In this document: piece by piece, positions 1-4,986 of the stretch
Position numbering within the stretch: position 1 is the stretch's first letter
How the letters are laid out: every line of letters begins with the position of its first letter
Assembly: GCA_015491705.1 (NCBI GenBank)
Contig: WFVK01000327.1
Span: 1 to 5,579, forward strand
Source: Nitrospirota bacterium
GTDB lineage: Bacteria > Nitrospirota > Thermodesulfovibrionia > UBA6902
DNA length: 5,579 nucleotides
Reading direction: 5' to 3'
Position numbers and translations under genes: made by a program
The notes under the pieces: generated by a model
What the model saw: the letters and a program-made list of their open reading frames with translations, nothing else
The model's database searches: none
What the model was told of the DNA's origin: nothing

Positions 1-293
1 GCAAGCTGCCGGTGTTCACCCTGGACCCTGCATACGAGAACATGATATCACAGGCCCAGGCGGGCAGCATAAACCCCGAGATCGTAGGCAGGCTGGCAAG
101 GAGCATTGAATCGATACTCGCCTCCGGAAGGCTCAGGGGCTCGCAGCTTATCATCCTGTGCTCCGCAAATGTCAGGAGATACCTGAGAAAGATCGTGGAG
201 GGGATAGCCGCTTCCATCGTGGTCATTTCAAGCGCGGAGATCATACCTTCCACAAACCTGGATATCAGGGGGATGGTGAAGTATGAAAATTAA
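1..293 (+). CDS. flhA: Flagellar export gate protein FlhA, C-terminal end (partial)
   Basis: The last 96 residues of FlhA are read in frame from base 3 to the TAA at 291-293; the rest lies before the window. FlhA is the inner-membrane export-gate component of the flagellar type III secretion system, and its cytoplasmic C-terminal domain docks chaperone-substrate complexes. The visible part opens with LPVFTLDP, matching the LPV(I/F)TL(E/D)P element of FlhA C-terminal domains. It continues with the usual amphipathic helices and the segment GSQLIILCSANVRRYLRK, equivalent to the PPVLLVNHALRPLLSRFLR stretch of enterobacterial FlhA. No membrane segments are expected here, since those are N-terminal. 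The GTG at 12-14 is an internal codon, not a start. The gene overlaps flhF by 11 bases. Identification is from recalled family sequence and the flhF-flhG-fliA context, and I am confident of it. Confidence 0.93.
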   Translation, partial: KLPVFTLDPAYENMISQAQAGSINPEIVGRLARSIESILASGRLRGSQLIILCSANVRRYLRKIVEGIAASIVVISSAEIIPSTNLDIRGMVKYEN

Positions 294-1404
294 AAAGATA
301 CGGGGAAGAAACTTCAGTGAAGCGCTTGCCCTGGTCAAGAAAGAGCTCGGCAGAGACGCCGTGATTCTGTCTTCGGAGGATAAAAACGGGATCAGGCCAT
401 ATGTAGAGGTGACGGCGGCAGTTGATTACGACCTCGAGCCTGTTGACAGTGAATACGCCGGGCTGAGGGGGCGCGGCGCGGACTCTGCATGCCGCGGCAA
501 CGGCGGTTTGCCCGTGAATCCTCCGGCGGAACCGGTCCCGGGGGAGTTTTTTGAACTGAAGCAGGAGATAAAGAGCCTTAGGCAGAGCATCGAGACCATG
601 AAAAACAGCGGCTTTGAGCTTAAATTGCCGGAAGACAGAAAGAGGATGTTCTTCTTTCTGAAGGAGAGATCGATAAAAGAGGAATTCGCCCTCAGGCTTG
701 TGCAGAGGGCCGCTGCCATAGAGGACATTGAAACGGTCATGTCCGGCGACATTCATACTGCCCCCCCTCCGGACGGTGCACCGGCGGATTCCGCGGGCAT
801 CCAGGCACAGGCGGGCAGGAGGATAATGATGCTTATCGGGCCTACCGGTGTGGGCAAGACAACCACTATTGCAAAGCTTGCATCAAGGGCGATAAAGCAG
901 GGCAAGAAGGTCGCTATGATAAGCATCGACACTTACAAGATAGGGGCAGCGGAGCAGATAAGGATATATTCGAGGATGATCGGCATCCCCCTTGACATAG
1001 TCTCAAACACGGAGAACCTGAAACACAGCATAAAGAGGTTTTCCGACAGGGATACCATATTAATAGACACCACAGGGCAGAACCCGGGGGACAGCGGCTA
1101 TATCAGCGGCCTCAAGGATGTGTACAGGGCCGGGCTGCCCATTGAAACCCAGCTCCTGCTGAGCACATCGAGCGATTGTGATTTCCTCATGGACACTTAC
1201 AGGCACTACAGATCCCTCCCCGTGGATTATATCGCATTTACGAAAACGGACGAGGCCGTGAAACTGGGCTCCATCTACAACCTCTGCTGCATTTACAGGA
1301 AACCTGTTGCCTATATAACCACGGGGCAGAGAGTGCCGGGGAATATCGAGTTTGTCGACACCAGGCAACTGACAAATCTTATTTTAAGAACCGGGAGCGC
1401 ATAA
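283..1404 (+). CDS. flhF: Flagellar SRP-type GTPase FlhF
   Basis: FlhF is a signal-recognition-particle family GTPase (with Ffh and FtsY) that sets the site of flagellar assembly at the membrane. The 373 residues are close to the usual length. The order is a short N-terminal segment (1-50), a variable Pro/Gly/Ala linker with a coiled-coil-like stretch (about 88-108), a helical N domain (about 112-155), a second low-complexity linker (157-178), then the G domain. Visible motifs are the P-loop GPTGVGKTTT (186-195), the SRP-specific DTYKIGAAEQ (216-225), G3 as DTTGQ (262-266), G4 TKTD (320-323) and G5 TTGQRVP (346-352). The G3 motif is odd because SRP GTPases normally have DTAGR. The ATG at 283 lies inside flhA, with AGGGGGA (267-273) as a plausible ribosome binding site 9 bases upstream. 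The stop overlaps the flhG start in ATAATG, suggesting translational coupling. Confidence 0.96.
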   Translation: MKIKKIRGRNFSEALALVKKELGRDAVILSSEDKNGIRPYVEVTAAVDYDLEPVDSEYAGLRGRGADSACRGNGGLPVNPPAEPVPGEFFELKQEIKSLRQSIETMKNSGFELKLPEDRKRMFFFLKERSIKEEFALRLVQRAAAIEDIETVMSGDIHTAPPPDGAPADSAGIQAQAGRRIMMLIGPTGVGKTTTIAKLASRAIKQGKKVAMISIDTYKIGAAEQIRIYSRMIGIPLDIVSNTENLKHSIKRFSDRDTILIDTTGQNPGDSGYISGLKDVYRAGLPIETQLLLSTSSDCDFLMDTYRHYRSLPVDYIAFTKTDEAVKLGSIYNLCCIYRKPVAYITTGQRVPGNIEFVDTRQLTNLILRTGSA

Positions 1405-2225
1405 TGAATATCGCTGAAGGAAAGACCGTCAGGACAATAGCCGTGGCAAGCGGCAAGGGGGGGGTCGGGAAGACGAACATCACGGCAAACCTCGCCATCG
1501 GATTCAGCATGCTTAATAAAAAGGTGATGGTATTTGATGCGGACCTTGGATTAAGCAACATCGACGTCATACTGAATCTGGCCACCAGGTACAATATCAA
1601 GGACCTGCTGAAGGGCGAGAAGAGACTGGAAGACCTTATTGTGGAAGGCCCGCAGGGCATAAAGATACTGCCCGCAAGCTCCGGCATACAGGAGCTGACC
1701 TCGCTTGACGAGTTCCAGAGACTGAGGCTTATTGAGGAGTTTGAATCGTATAACGGAAGCCTCGATTACCTCCTGATAGACACATCATCAGGGATATCCG
1801 AAAATGTCTCCTTTTTCTGCATGGCCGCGCAGGAAATCATTATAGTGACATCTGCTGAACCCACTTCAATGACGGATGCATACGCCCTCATCAAGGTGCT
1901 TTTTACGAAATACCAGGAAAAGGATTTCAGGATACTGATCAATAATGTAAAGAACTCCCATGAGGCGACAGAGGTATATAAAAGGCTTTCAACAGCGGCT
2001 GAAAGGTTCCTGAGCATCTCGCTCGACTACATAGGTTTTGTACCCCATGACAGCTCCGTGCCCAGGGCCGTGCGGCAGCAAAAGGCCCTGATAGATATTT
2101 ACCCGGAAAGCGAGGCGGCCAGGAGCCTGATGGAGATTGCCGGGAGAATCTCCGGCGAGAGCAGTAACAACGTAAAGGGGACGCTTCAGTTTTTCCTTGG
2201 AGGTCTTTTAAAGGCGAAATGTTAA
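1404..2225 (+). CDS. flhG: MinD-like ATPase FlhG (FleN/YlxH), flagellar number regulator
   Basis: FlhG is a ParA/MinD-family ATPase that works with FlhF to limit flagellar number. The 273 residues show a deviant Walker A, GKGGVGKTN (17-25, signature lysine 18 and P-loop lysine 23), the switch I element FDADLGLSNID (44-54, a FlhG/MinD hallmark), and switch II IDTSSGIS (125-132), where DTGAG is more usual. The last 18 residues (about 254-271, around TLQFFLGGLLK) form a likely amphipathic membrane-targeting helix as in MinD. Only about ten residues precede the first beta strand, and I see no DQAxxLR motif, the N-terminal FlhF-activating element of many FlhG proteins. The reading frame upstream of the ATG offers no start codon over at least the preceding 80 bases, so the start is well constrained. 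GGGAG at 1393-1397 can serve as ribosome binding site. The 3' end overlaps fliA by 7 bases. Confidence 0.95.
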   Translation: MNIAEGKTVRTIAVASGKGGVGKTNITANLAIGFSMLNKKVMVFDADLGLSNIDVILNLATRYNIKDLLKGEKRLEDLIVEGPQGIKILPASSGIQELTSLDEFQRLRLIEEFESYNGSLDYLLIDTSSGISENVSFFCMAAQEIIIVTSAEPTSMTDAYALIKVLFTKYQEKDFRILINNVKNSHEATEVYKRLSTAAERFLSISLDYIGFVPHDSSVPRAVRQQKALIDIYPESEAARSLMEIAGRISGESSNNVKGTLQFFLGGLLKAKC

Positions 2226-2950
2226 AGTACAAAACAAAGATAAAGGAAGAGACAAAAGAGGAGATAATAAAGGAATTCCTGCCTTACATCAGGTATACGG
2301 CCTACAGGCTGTCGTGGAAGCTCCCGCCCCATATCACCATTGACGACCTTATCAGTGTGGGCCTTATGGGGCTGATGGATGCAGTCGACAGGTTCGAGCC
2401 CGGCAAGGTAAAGCTCAAGACATATGCGGAACTGAGGATAAAGGGCGCAATGATTGATGAGCTGAGGGCGACCGCCTGGATCCCGAGGTCCATGAGGAAA
2501 AAGATCGACGAGATCAACAAGGCCCGCTCAAGGCTTGAGAAAAAGCTCGGCAGAACGCCTGACGACGCGGATGTGGCGAAATCCATGAAGATGCCGCTTG
2601 ACGAATACTTTAAGATTCTCAAATACGCGACAGTCGCCAATCCCATCAGCCTGGAGGATTTCAAAAACAATAAATTCGCGGACAGCAATCTCAATATCAC
2701 TGAATGCATAGCAGACCCCAGCGCCAAGACACCGCTTTATCTCCTTGAGGAGAAGGACAACAGGAAAAAGCTTGCAGAGCTGATAGACACGCTCCCTGAA
2801 AAAGAAAAACTGGTGCTGGCCCTCTATTACTGGGAAGAGCTCACAATGCAGGAGATAGGAAAGGTGCTGAGCATTACAGAGTCAAGGGTCTGCCAGATAC
2901 ACAGCCAGGCCATTATAAAGCTCAAGGCAAAGCTTAAAGAATCGGGTTAG
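2219..2950 (+). CDS. fliA: Flagellar sigma factor FliA (sigma-28)
   Basis: FliA directs RNA polymerase to late flagellar promoters (filament, chemotaxis, motor) and is normally held inactive by the anti-sigma factor FlgM until the hook is complete. The 243 residues are full length. Region 2 runs about 15-95 and includes IDDLISVGLMGLMDAVDRFEP, then KTYAELRIKGAMIDELR and WIPRS at the region 2.4/3 junction. Region 3 follows (about 96-140, with KKLGRTP). Region 4 begins near TLPEKEKLVLALYYWEELT (191-209), and ESRVCQIHSQAIIKLK (221-236) is the -35 recognition helix; both align closely with enterobacterial FliA. The residue before WIPRS is Ala86, where the family usually has Asp (RS.DWVPRS). The ATG at 2219 lies inside the flhG end. 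AAGG (2211-2214) is close upstream and a stronger GGAGGT (2199-2204) sits rather far, 14 bases away. Confidence 0.97.
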   Translation: MLKYKTKIKEETKEEIIKEFLPYIRYTAYRLSWKLPPHITIDDLISVGLMGLMDAVDRFEPGKVKLKTYAELRIKGAMIDELRATAWIPRSMRKKIDEINKARSRLEKKLGRTPDDADVAKSMKMPLDEYFKILKYATVANPISLEDFKNNKFADSNLNITECIADPSAKTPLYLLEEKDNRKKLAELIDTLPEKEKLVLALYYWEELTMQEIGKVLSITESRVCQIHSQAIIKLKAKLKESG

Positions 2951-2956
2951 CATGTC

Positions 2957-3127
2957 ATGGCGATTGAAGGTCTGAACAACATATACGGCGTGCCTCCCGT
3001 AGGGAAGGAACAGGGGCCCGGACTCAACCGGAGGAGAAAAAAGGATAAGGACCGGAAAAAGGAGAGGAAAGAAGAGGATGGCGAGGCACAGAAAAGGGGT
3101 AAGGGAAGAATCGACATCAGGATATAG
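2957..3127 (+). CDS. Small highly charged protein after fliA, unknown function
   Basis: I do not recognise this gene. The ATG at 2957 is 6 bases after the fliA stop and opens a 56-codon frame ending in TAG at 3125-3127. The protein has a short apolar start (MAIEGLNNIYGVPPVGK), a linker with Gly and Pro, a Lys/Arg/Glu/Asp run from about residue 25 to 50, and a distinct hydrophobic-alternating end, RIDIRI. There is no signal peptide or membrane segment, so it is probably cytoplasmic. Support for its being real comes from the operon-like spacing, the same strand, the ordered composition (structured tips, charged middle) and the lack of any other gene here. Against it are the small size, the weak ribosome binding site (only GGG in the fliA tail), and the fact that a purine-rich DNA tract would give Lys/Arg/Glu codons in any case. 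A role linked to flagellar regulation is guilt by association only. Confidence 0.6.
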   Translation: MAIEGLNNIYGVPPVGKEQGPGLNRRRKKDKDRKKERKEEDGEAQKRGKGRIDIRI

Positions 3128-3301
3128 GGCATCTCTTTCCCTGGAGGAAAAATTTGCCTGTGCGCCTGCATATGATTCAGGAGACATATATATGTTACAG
3201 AGACGGAGGATATTCAGACGATGCTCAATACTGCTTTATTATCAGGCGGTTGCATATGACCGTGCACCGCGGACGTTGAGGTGTGAGGGGCCGTTGTCTT
3301 C

Positions 3302-3317
3302 AGGCACGGGGTTTGCT
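3302..3317 (+). promoter_or_regulatory. Sigma-54 (RpoN) -24/-12 promoter for flgF-flgG-flgA
   Basis: The bases AGGCACG-GGGT-TTGCT match the sigma-54 consensus TGGCACG-N4-TTGCW at 11 of 12 specified positions. The invariant GG (3303-3304) and GC (3315-3316) are separated by exactly 10 bases. Counting from the -12 C puts transcription start near 3328 and gives a leader of about 29 bases before the flgF ATG, with the ribosome binding site inside it. Sigma-54 promoters ahead of rod and hook genes are well known in several flagellar hierarchies and need an NtrC-type activator (FleQ/FlrC/FlgR class), which is not in this window. This site would make the rod/P-ring genes a separately controlled unit from flhA-fliA. 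Confidence 0.75.
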
Positions 3318-3339
3318 TCAACACAGGGAAAACTATAAT

Positions 3340-3346
3340 GAGGGAG
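3340..3346 (+). promoter_or_regulatory. Ribosome binding site of flgF
   Basis: GAGGGAG ends 10 bases before the ATG at 3357. It fixes that ATG as the start, which also gives the family-typical opening MYKGIY. It falls inside the short leader predicted from the sigma-54 promoter. Confidence 0.7.
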
Positions 3347-3356
3347 AATACCGTAA

Positions 3357-4064
3357 ATGTATAAAGGGATTTACATAGCGCTTTCAGGCGCGCTTCTGAA
3401 ACAGAAACAACTGGATCTCTCGGCCCAGAATATGGCCAATGCAGCGACCTCCGGCTATAAAAAAGAGCGGATATCCTTCAGGAACAGCCTGATACCGGTT
3501 GACAATAAACCGGCCGGTGCCCCCGACGGCAGGTCAATGAGCGATGTGTCCGCGGTTGCAACCGATTTTTCACCGGGCGCCATGATGAAGACGGGCAACC
3601 CCCTTGATCTGGCGATAAACGGGGACGGTTTTTTCGCACTCGAGGGAAACACTTATACACGGAATGGAAACTTCAGGATAGACGGCGAGGGTTATCTGGT
3701 TACGCAGGACGGCAGGAGGGTTCTCGGCAGCGGCGGGCCCGTGTCAGTGCAGGGCGGCAGGATCGATGTGAGCGCTTCAGGGGAGATTTTTGTTGACGGC
3801 GTATCAGCCGGAACATTGAGGATAGTCGATTTTCCGGACAAGAATGTCCTTGAGAAATTAAGCGGCGGGGTGTTTTATACCAGGGCCCCGGGCAGAGAGA
3901 TAAACACGCAGGTCAGCCAGGGTTACATAGAGGCGTCGAATGTTGAGGCGGTCAGGGAGATGGTGGAGATGATGGTATCCCTCCGGGAGTTTGAGGCGTA
4001 CCAGAAGATGATAATTGCATTTGATGAGGCATCATCAAAGACAGTGAACCAGATGGGGAGATGA
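3357..4064 (+). CDS. flgF: Flagellar basal-body rod protein FlgF
   Basis: FlgF forms part of the distal-side rod that crosses the periplasm, joining the proximal rod (FlgB/FlgC) to the FlgG rod. It is exported by the flagellar type III system without a cleaved signal. The 235 residues are normal for the family. The N-terminal rod helix (about 1-35) contains MYKGIYIALSGALLKQ and the axial-protein signature LSAQNMANAATSGYKKE (21-37). The middle has the shared FlgE/F/G beta domain with NGDGFFAL (88-95) and TRNGNFRIDGEGYLV (101-115). The C-terminal helix begins at QGYIEASNVEAVREMVEMM (188-206) and is the second axial coiled-coil helix. FlgF and FlgG are paralogues. This copy is assigned FlgF because it is shorter, precedes a clear FlgG, and opens with MYKGIY. 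Transcription is probably from the sigma-54 site at 3302-3317. Confidence 0.94.
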   Translation: MYKGIYIALSGALLKQKQLDLSAQNMANAATSGYKKERISFRNSLIPVDNKPAGAPDGRSMSDVSAVATDFSPGAMMKTGNPLDLAINGDGFFALEGNTYTRNGNFRIDGEGYLVTQDGRRVLGSGGPVSVQGGRIDVSASGEIFVDGVSAGTLRIVDFPDKNVLEKLSGGVFYTRAPGREINTQVSQGYIEASNVEAVREMVEMMVSLREFEAYQKMIIAFDEASSKTVNQMGR

Positions 4065-4100
4065 GAGTGAATAAATTCGTAACAGTTCATCACTCCTCCC
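4056..4100 (+). repeat. Imperfect inverted repeat across the flgF stop codon
   Basis: GGGAG (4056-4060) and GAGTGA (4065-4070) on the left can pair with TCACTC (4090-4095) and CTCCC (4096-4100) on the right. This gives an 11-pair stem with a 4-base ATGA bulge on the left and a 19-base loop. The left arm overlaps the end of flgF and its TGA stop. No T-run follows directly, but a TTTTT lies at 4111-4115 after a GC-rich segment. It may be an mRNA stability or processing element or a weak attenuator. It could also be chance. Confidence 0.35.
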
Positions 4101-4146
4101 GCGGCCGGCGTTTTTATGCAGCTATAAGGTGAATTCAGTATTCAAA

Positions 4147-4154
4147 AGGAGGTG
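4147..4154 (+). promoter_or_regulatory. Strong Shine-Dalgarno sequence of flgG
   Basis: AGGAGGTG, preceded by further A bases, is an almost full match to the 16S rRNA anti-Shine-Dalgarno sequence. The GG at 4151-4152 lies 9 bases before the ATG at 4162. It is clearly the strongest ribosome binding site in the window. It fits a need for high FlgG synthesis, as FlgG is the most abundant rod subunit while FlgF is present in only a few copies (known for enterobacterial rods). Confidence 0.8.
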
Positions 4155-4161
4155 TTGAGGA

Positions 4162-4950
4162 ATGCAGCGGTCAATGTTTATAGCGGCAACGGGGATGGAG
4201 GCTCAGAAACTGAATATAGATGTAATCGCCAACAACCTCGCAAACGTGAATACAAACGGATTTAAAAAGAGCAGGGCCGACTTTCAGGAGTTGTTGTACC
4301 AGGGCATAAAGAGGGCGGGGGCCGCATCTGCTGAAGGCACCGAGATGCCGACCGGAATCCAGGTCGGCCTTGGTGTCAAGCCTGCCGCGGTGCAGAAGAT
4401 ATTCAGGCAGGGAGATTTCGTATCCACTGATAACCCCCTTGACATAGTGATAGAGGGAGACGGTTTCTTTCAGATATCCATGCCGGACGGCGATATTGCA
4501 TATACCCGCTCGGGTTCCTTCAAGCTGGACAGCGAGGGCAGGATTGTGAATTCCGACGGGTATCTGCTTGAGCCGGCCATAAGCATCCCCGCCAACACAC
4601 TGGATATTACAATCAGCCCTGACGGGACAGTCTCGGTCATCCAGCCCGGCAGCCCGACAGCGGTGGGAGTGGGGCAGATAGAACTGGCGCAGTTTATCAA
4701 CCCGGGCGGGCTTCAGGCCCTGGGAAAAAACCTGTTCAAGCCCACAGGCTCATCAGGGGAAGCAGCGACGGCAACGCCGGGCTCGGAGGGTCTCGGCACA
4801 CTCAGCCAGGGCTTTCTCGAACTCAGCAACGTGAATATTGTTGAGGAGATGGTGAACATGATCGTCAGCCAGAGGGCCTACGAGCTTAATTCAAAGGTGG
4901 TGCAGGCATCGGACGAGATGCTCCGCATGGCCAACAACATAAAGAGATGA
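4162..4950 (+). CDS. flgG: Flagellar distal rod protein FlgG
   Basis: FlgG builds the distal rod, around which the P and L rings assemble and on which the hook starts. The 262 residues match the typical FlgG length closely. The N-terminal rod helix carries MQRSMFIAATGMEAQ (1-15) and the signature DVIANNLANVNTNGFKKSRADFQ (20-42). The beta domain includes VIEGDGFFQI (96-105) and YTRSGSFKLDSEGRIVNSDGY (114-134). The C-terminal helix starts at LSQGFLELSNVNIVEEMVNMI (214-234) and ends in MANNIKR, as in classical FlgG. A Gly/Ser/Thr/Pro-rich insert (196-212) precedes the last domain. No signal peptide is present, as expected for type III export. A 97-base gap separates it from flgF, and flgA follows after 36 bases with no terminator seen, so co-transcription is likely. 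Confidence 0.96.
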   Translation: MQRSMFIAATGMEAQKLNIDVIANNLANVNTNGFKKSRADFQELLYQGIKRAGAASAEGTEMPTGIQVGLGVKPAAVQKIFRQGDFVSTDNPLDIVIEGDGFFQISMPDGDIAYTRSGSFKLDSEGRIVNSDGYLLEPAISIPANTLDITISPDGTVSVIQPGSPTAVGVGQIELAQFINPGGLQALGKNLFKPTGSSGEAATATPGSEGLGTLSQGFLELSNVNIVEEMVNMIVSQRAYELNSKVVQASDEMLRMANNIKR

Positions 4951-4976
4951 TCTCAGGCTGAAACCTGCAATATGTG

Positions 4977-4983
4977 AGGGAGG
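4977..4983 (+). promoter_or_regulatory. Ribosome binding site of flgA
   Basis: AGGGAGG lies three bases before the ATG at 4987, within the 36-base flgG-flgA gap. The core pairing bases sit somewhat close to the start but are strong. The site supports the ATG at 4987, which gives a well-formed signal peptide. Confidence 0.65.
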
Positions 4984-4986
4984 AAA

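Larger units (their letters stand above)
3128..3356 (+). other. Non-coding regulatory gap between the small ORF and flgF
   Basis: This 229-base stretch separates the export/regulator run from the rod genes. It contains a sigma-54-type promoter near its 3' end, the flgF ribosome binding site, and two copies of TGCATATGA at 3167-3175 and 3251-3259. I see no strong hairpin followed by a T-run, so there is no obvious intrinsic terminator for the upstream genes and some read-through into flgF is possible. Open frames exist on the plus strand (3078-3338, and 3154-3279 from TTG), but neither product resembles a flagellar or other known protein and the longer one runs through the promoter. I treat both as unsupported. 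Confidence 0.6.

Noticed and set aside
265..756. Long minus-strand frames opposite flhF (and similar ones opposite flhG, fliA, flgF, flgG and flgA)
   Set aside because: They are antisense shadows of clearly identified genes, with low-complexity products and no ribosome binding logic.
3154..3279. 41-codon frame from TTG with GGAGGA six to seven bases upstream
   Set aside because: The ribosome binding site is good, but the product is short with no recognisable pattern and a rare start codon. It would need conservation data before being called.
3260..3309. CCGTGC / GCACGG inverted repeat with one arm in the -24 box
   Set aside because: Six pairs across a 38-base loop is likely chance, and the right arm is explained by the sigma-54 consensus itself.
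3078..3338. 86-codon plus-strand frame overlapping the small ORF and the intergenic gap
   Set aside because: It starts inside the small ORF in another frame, ends within the predicted transcript start region of flgF, and its Arg-rich product resembles nothing known. The sigma-54 promoter lies within it.
4100..4115. GC-rich stretch then TTTTT, considered as an intrinsic terminator after flgF
   Set aside because: Only about three base pairs can form directly before the T-run, too weak for a terminator; flgG probably needs the same transcript.
4107..4120. Possible second sigma-54 site (GGC...TGCA) before flgG
   Set aside because: The GG and GC are 9 bases apart instead of 10, and both boxes match poorly.
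4067..4132. Short GTG-started frame in the flgF-flgG gap
   Set aside because: Only 21 codons, no ribosome binding site, and a random-looking product.
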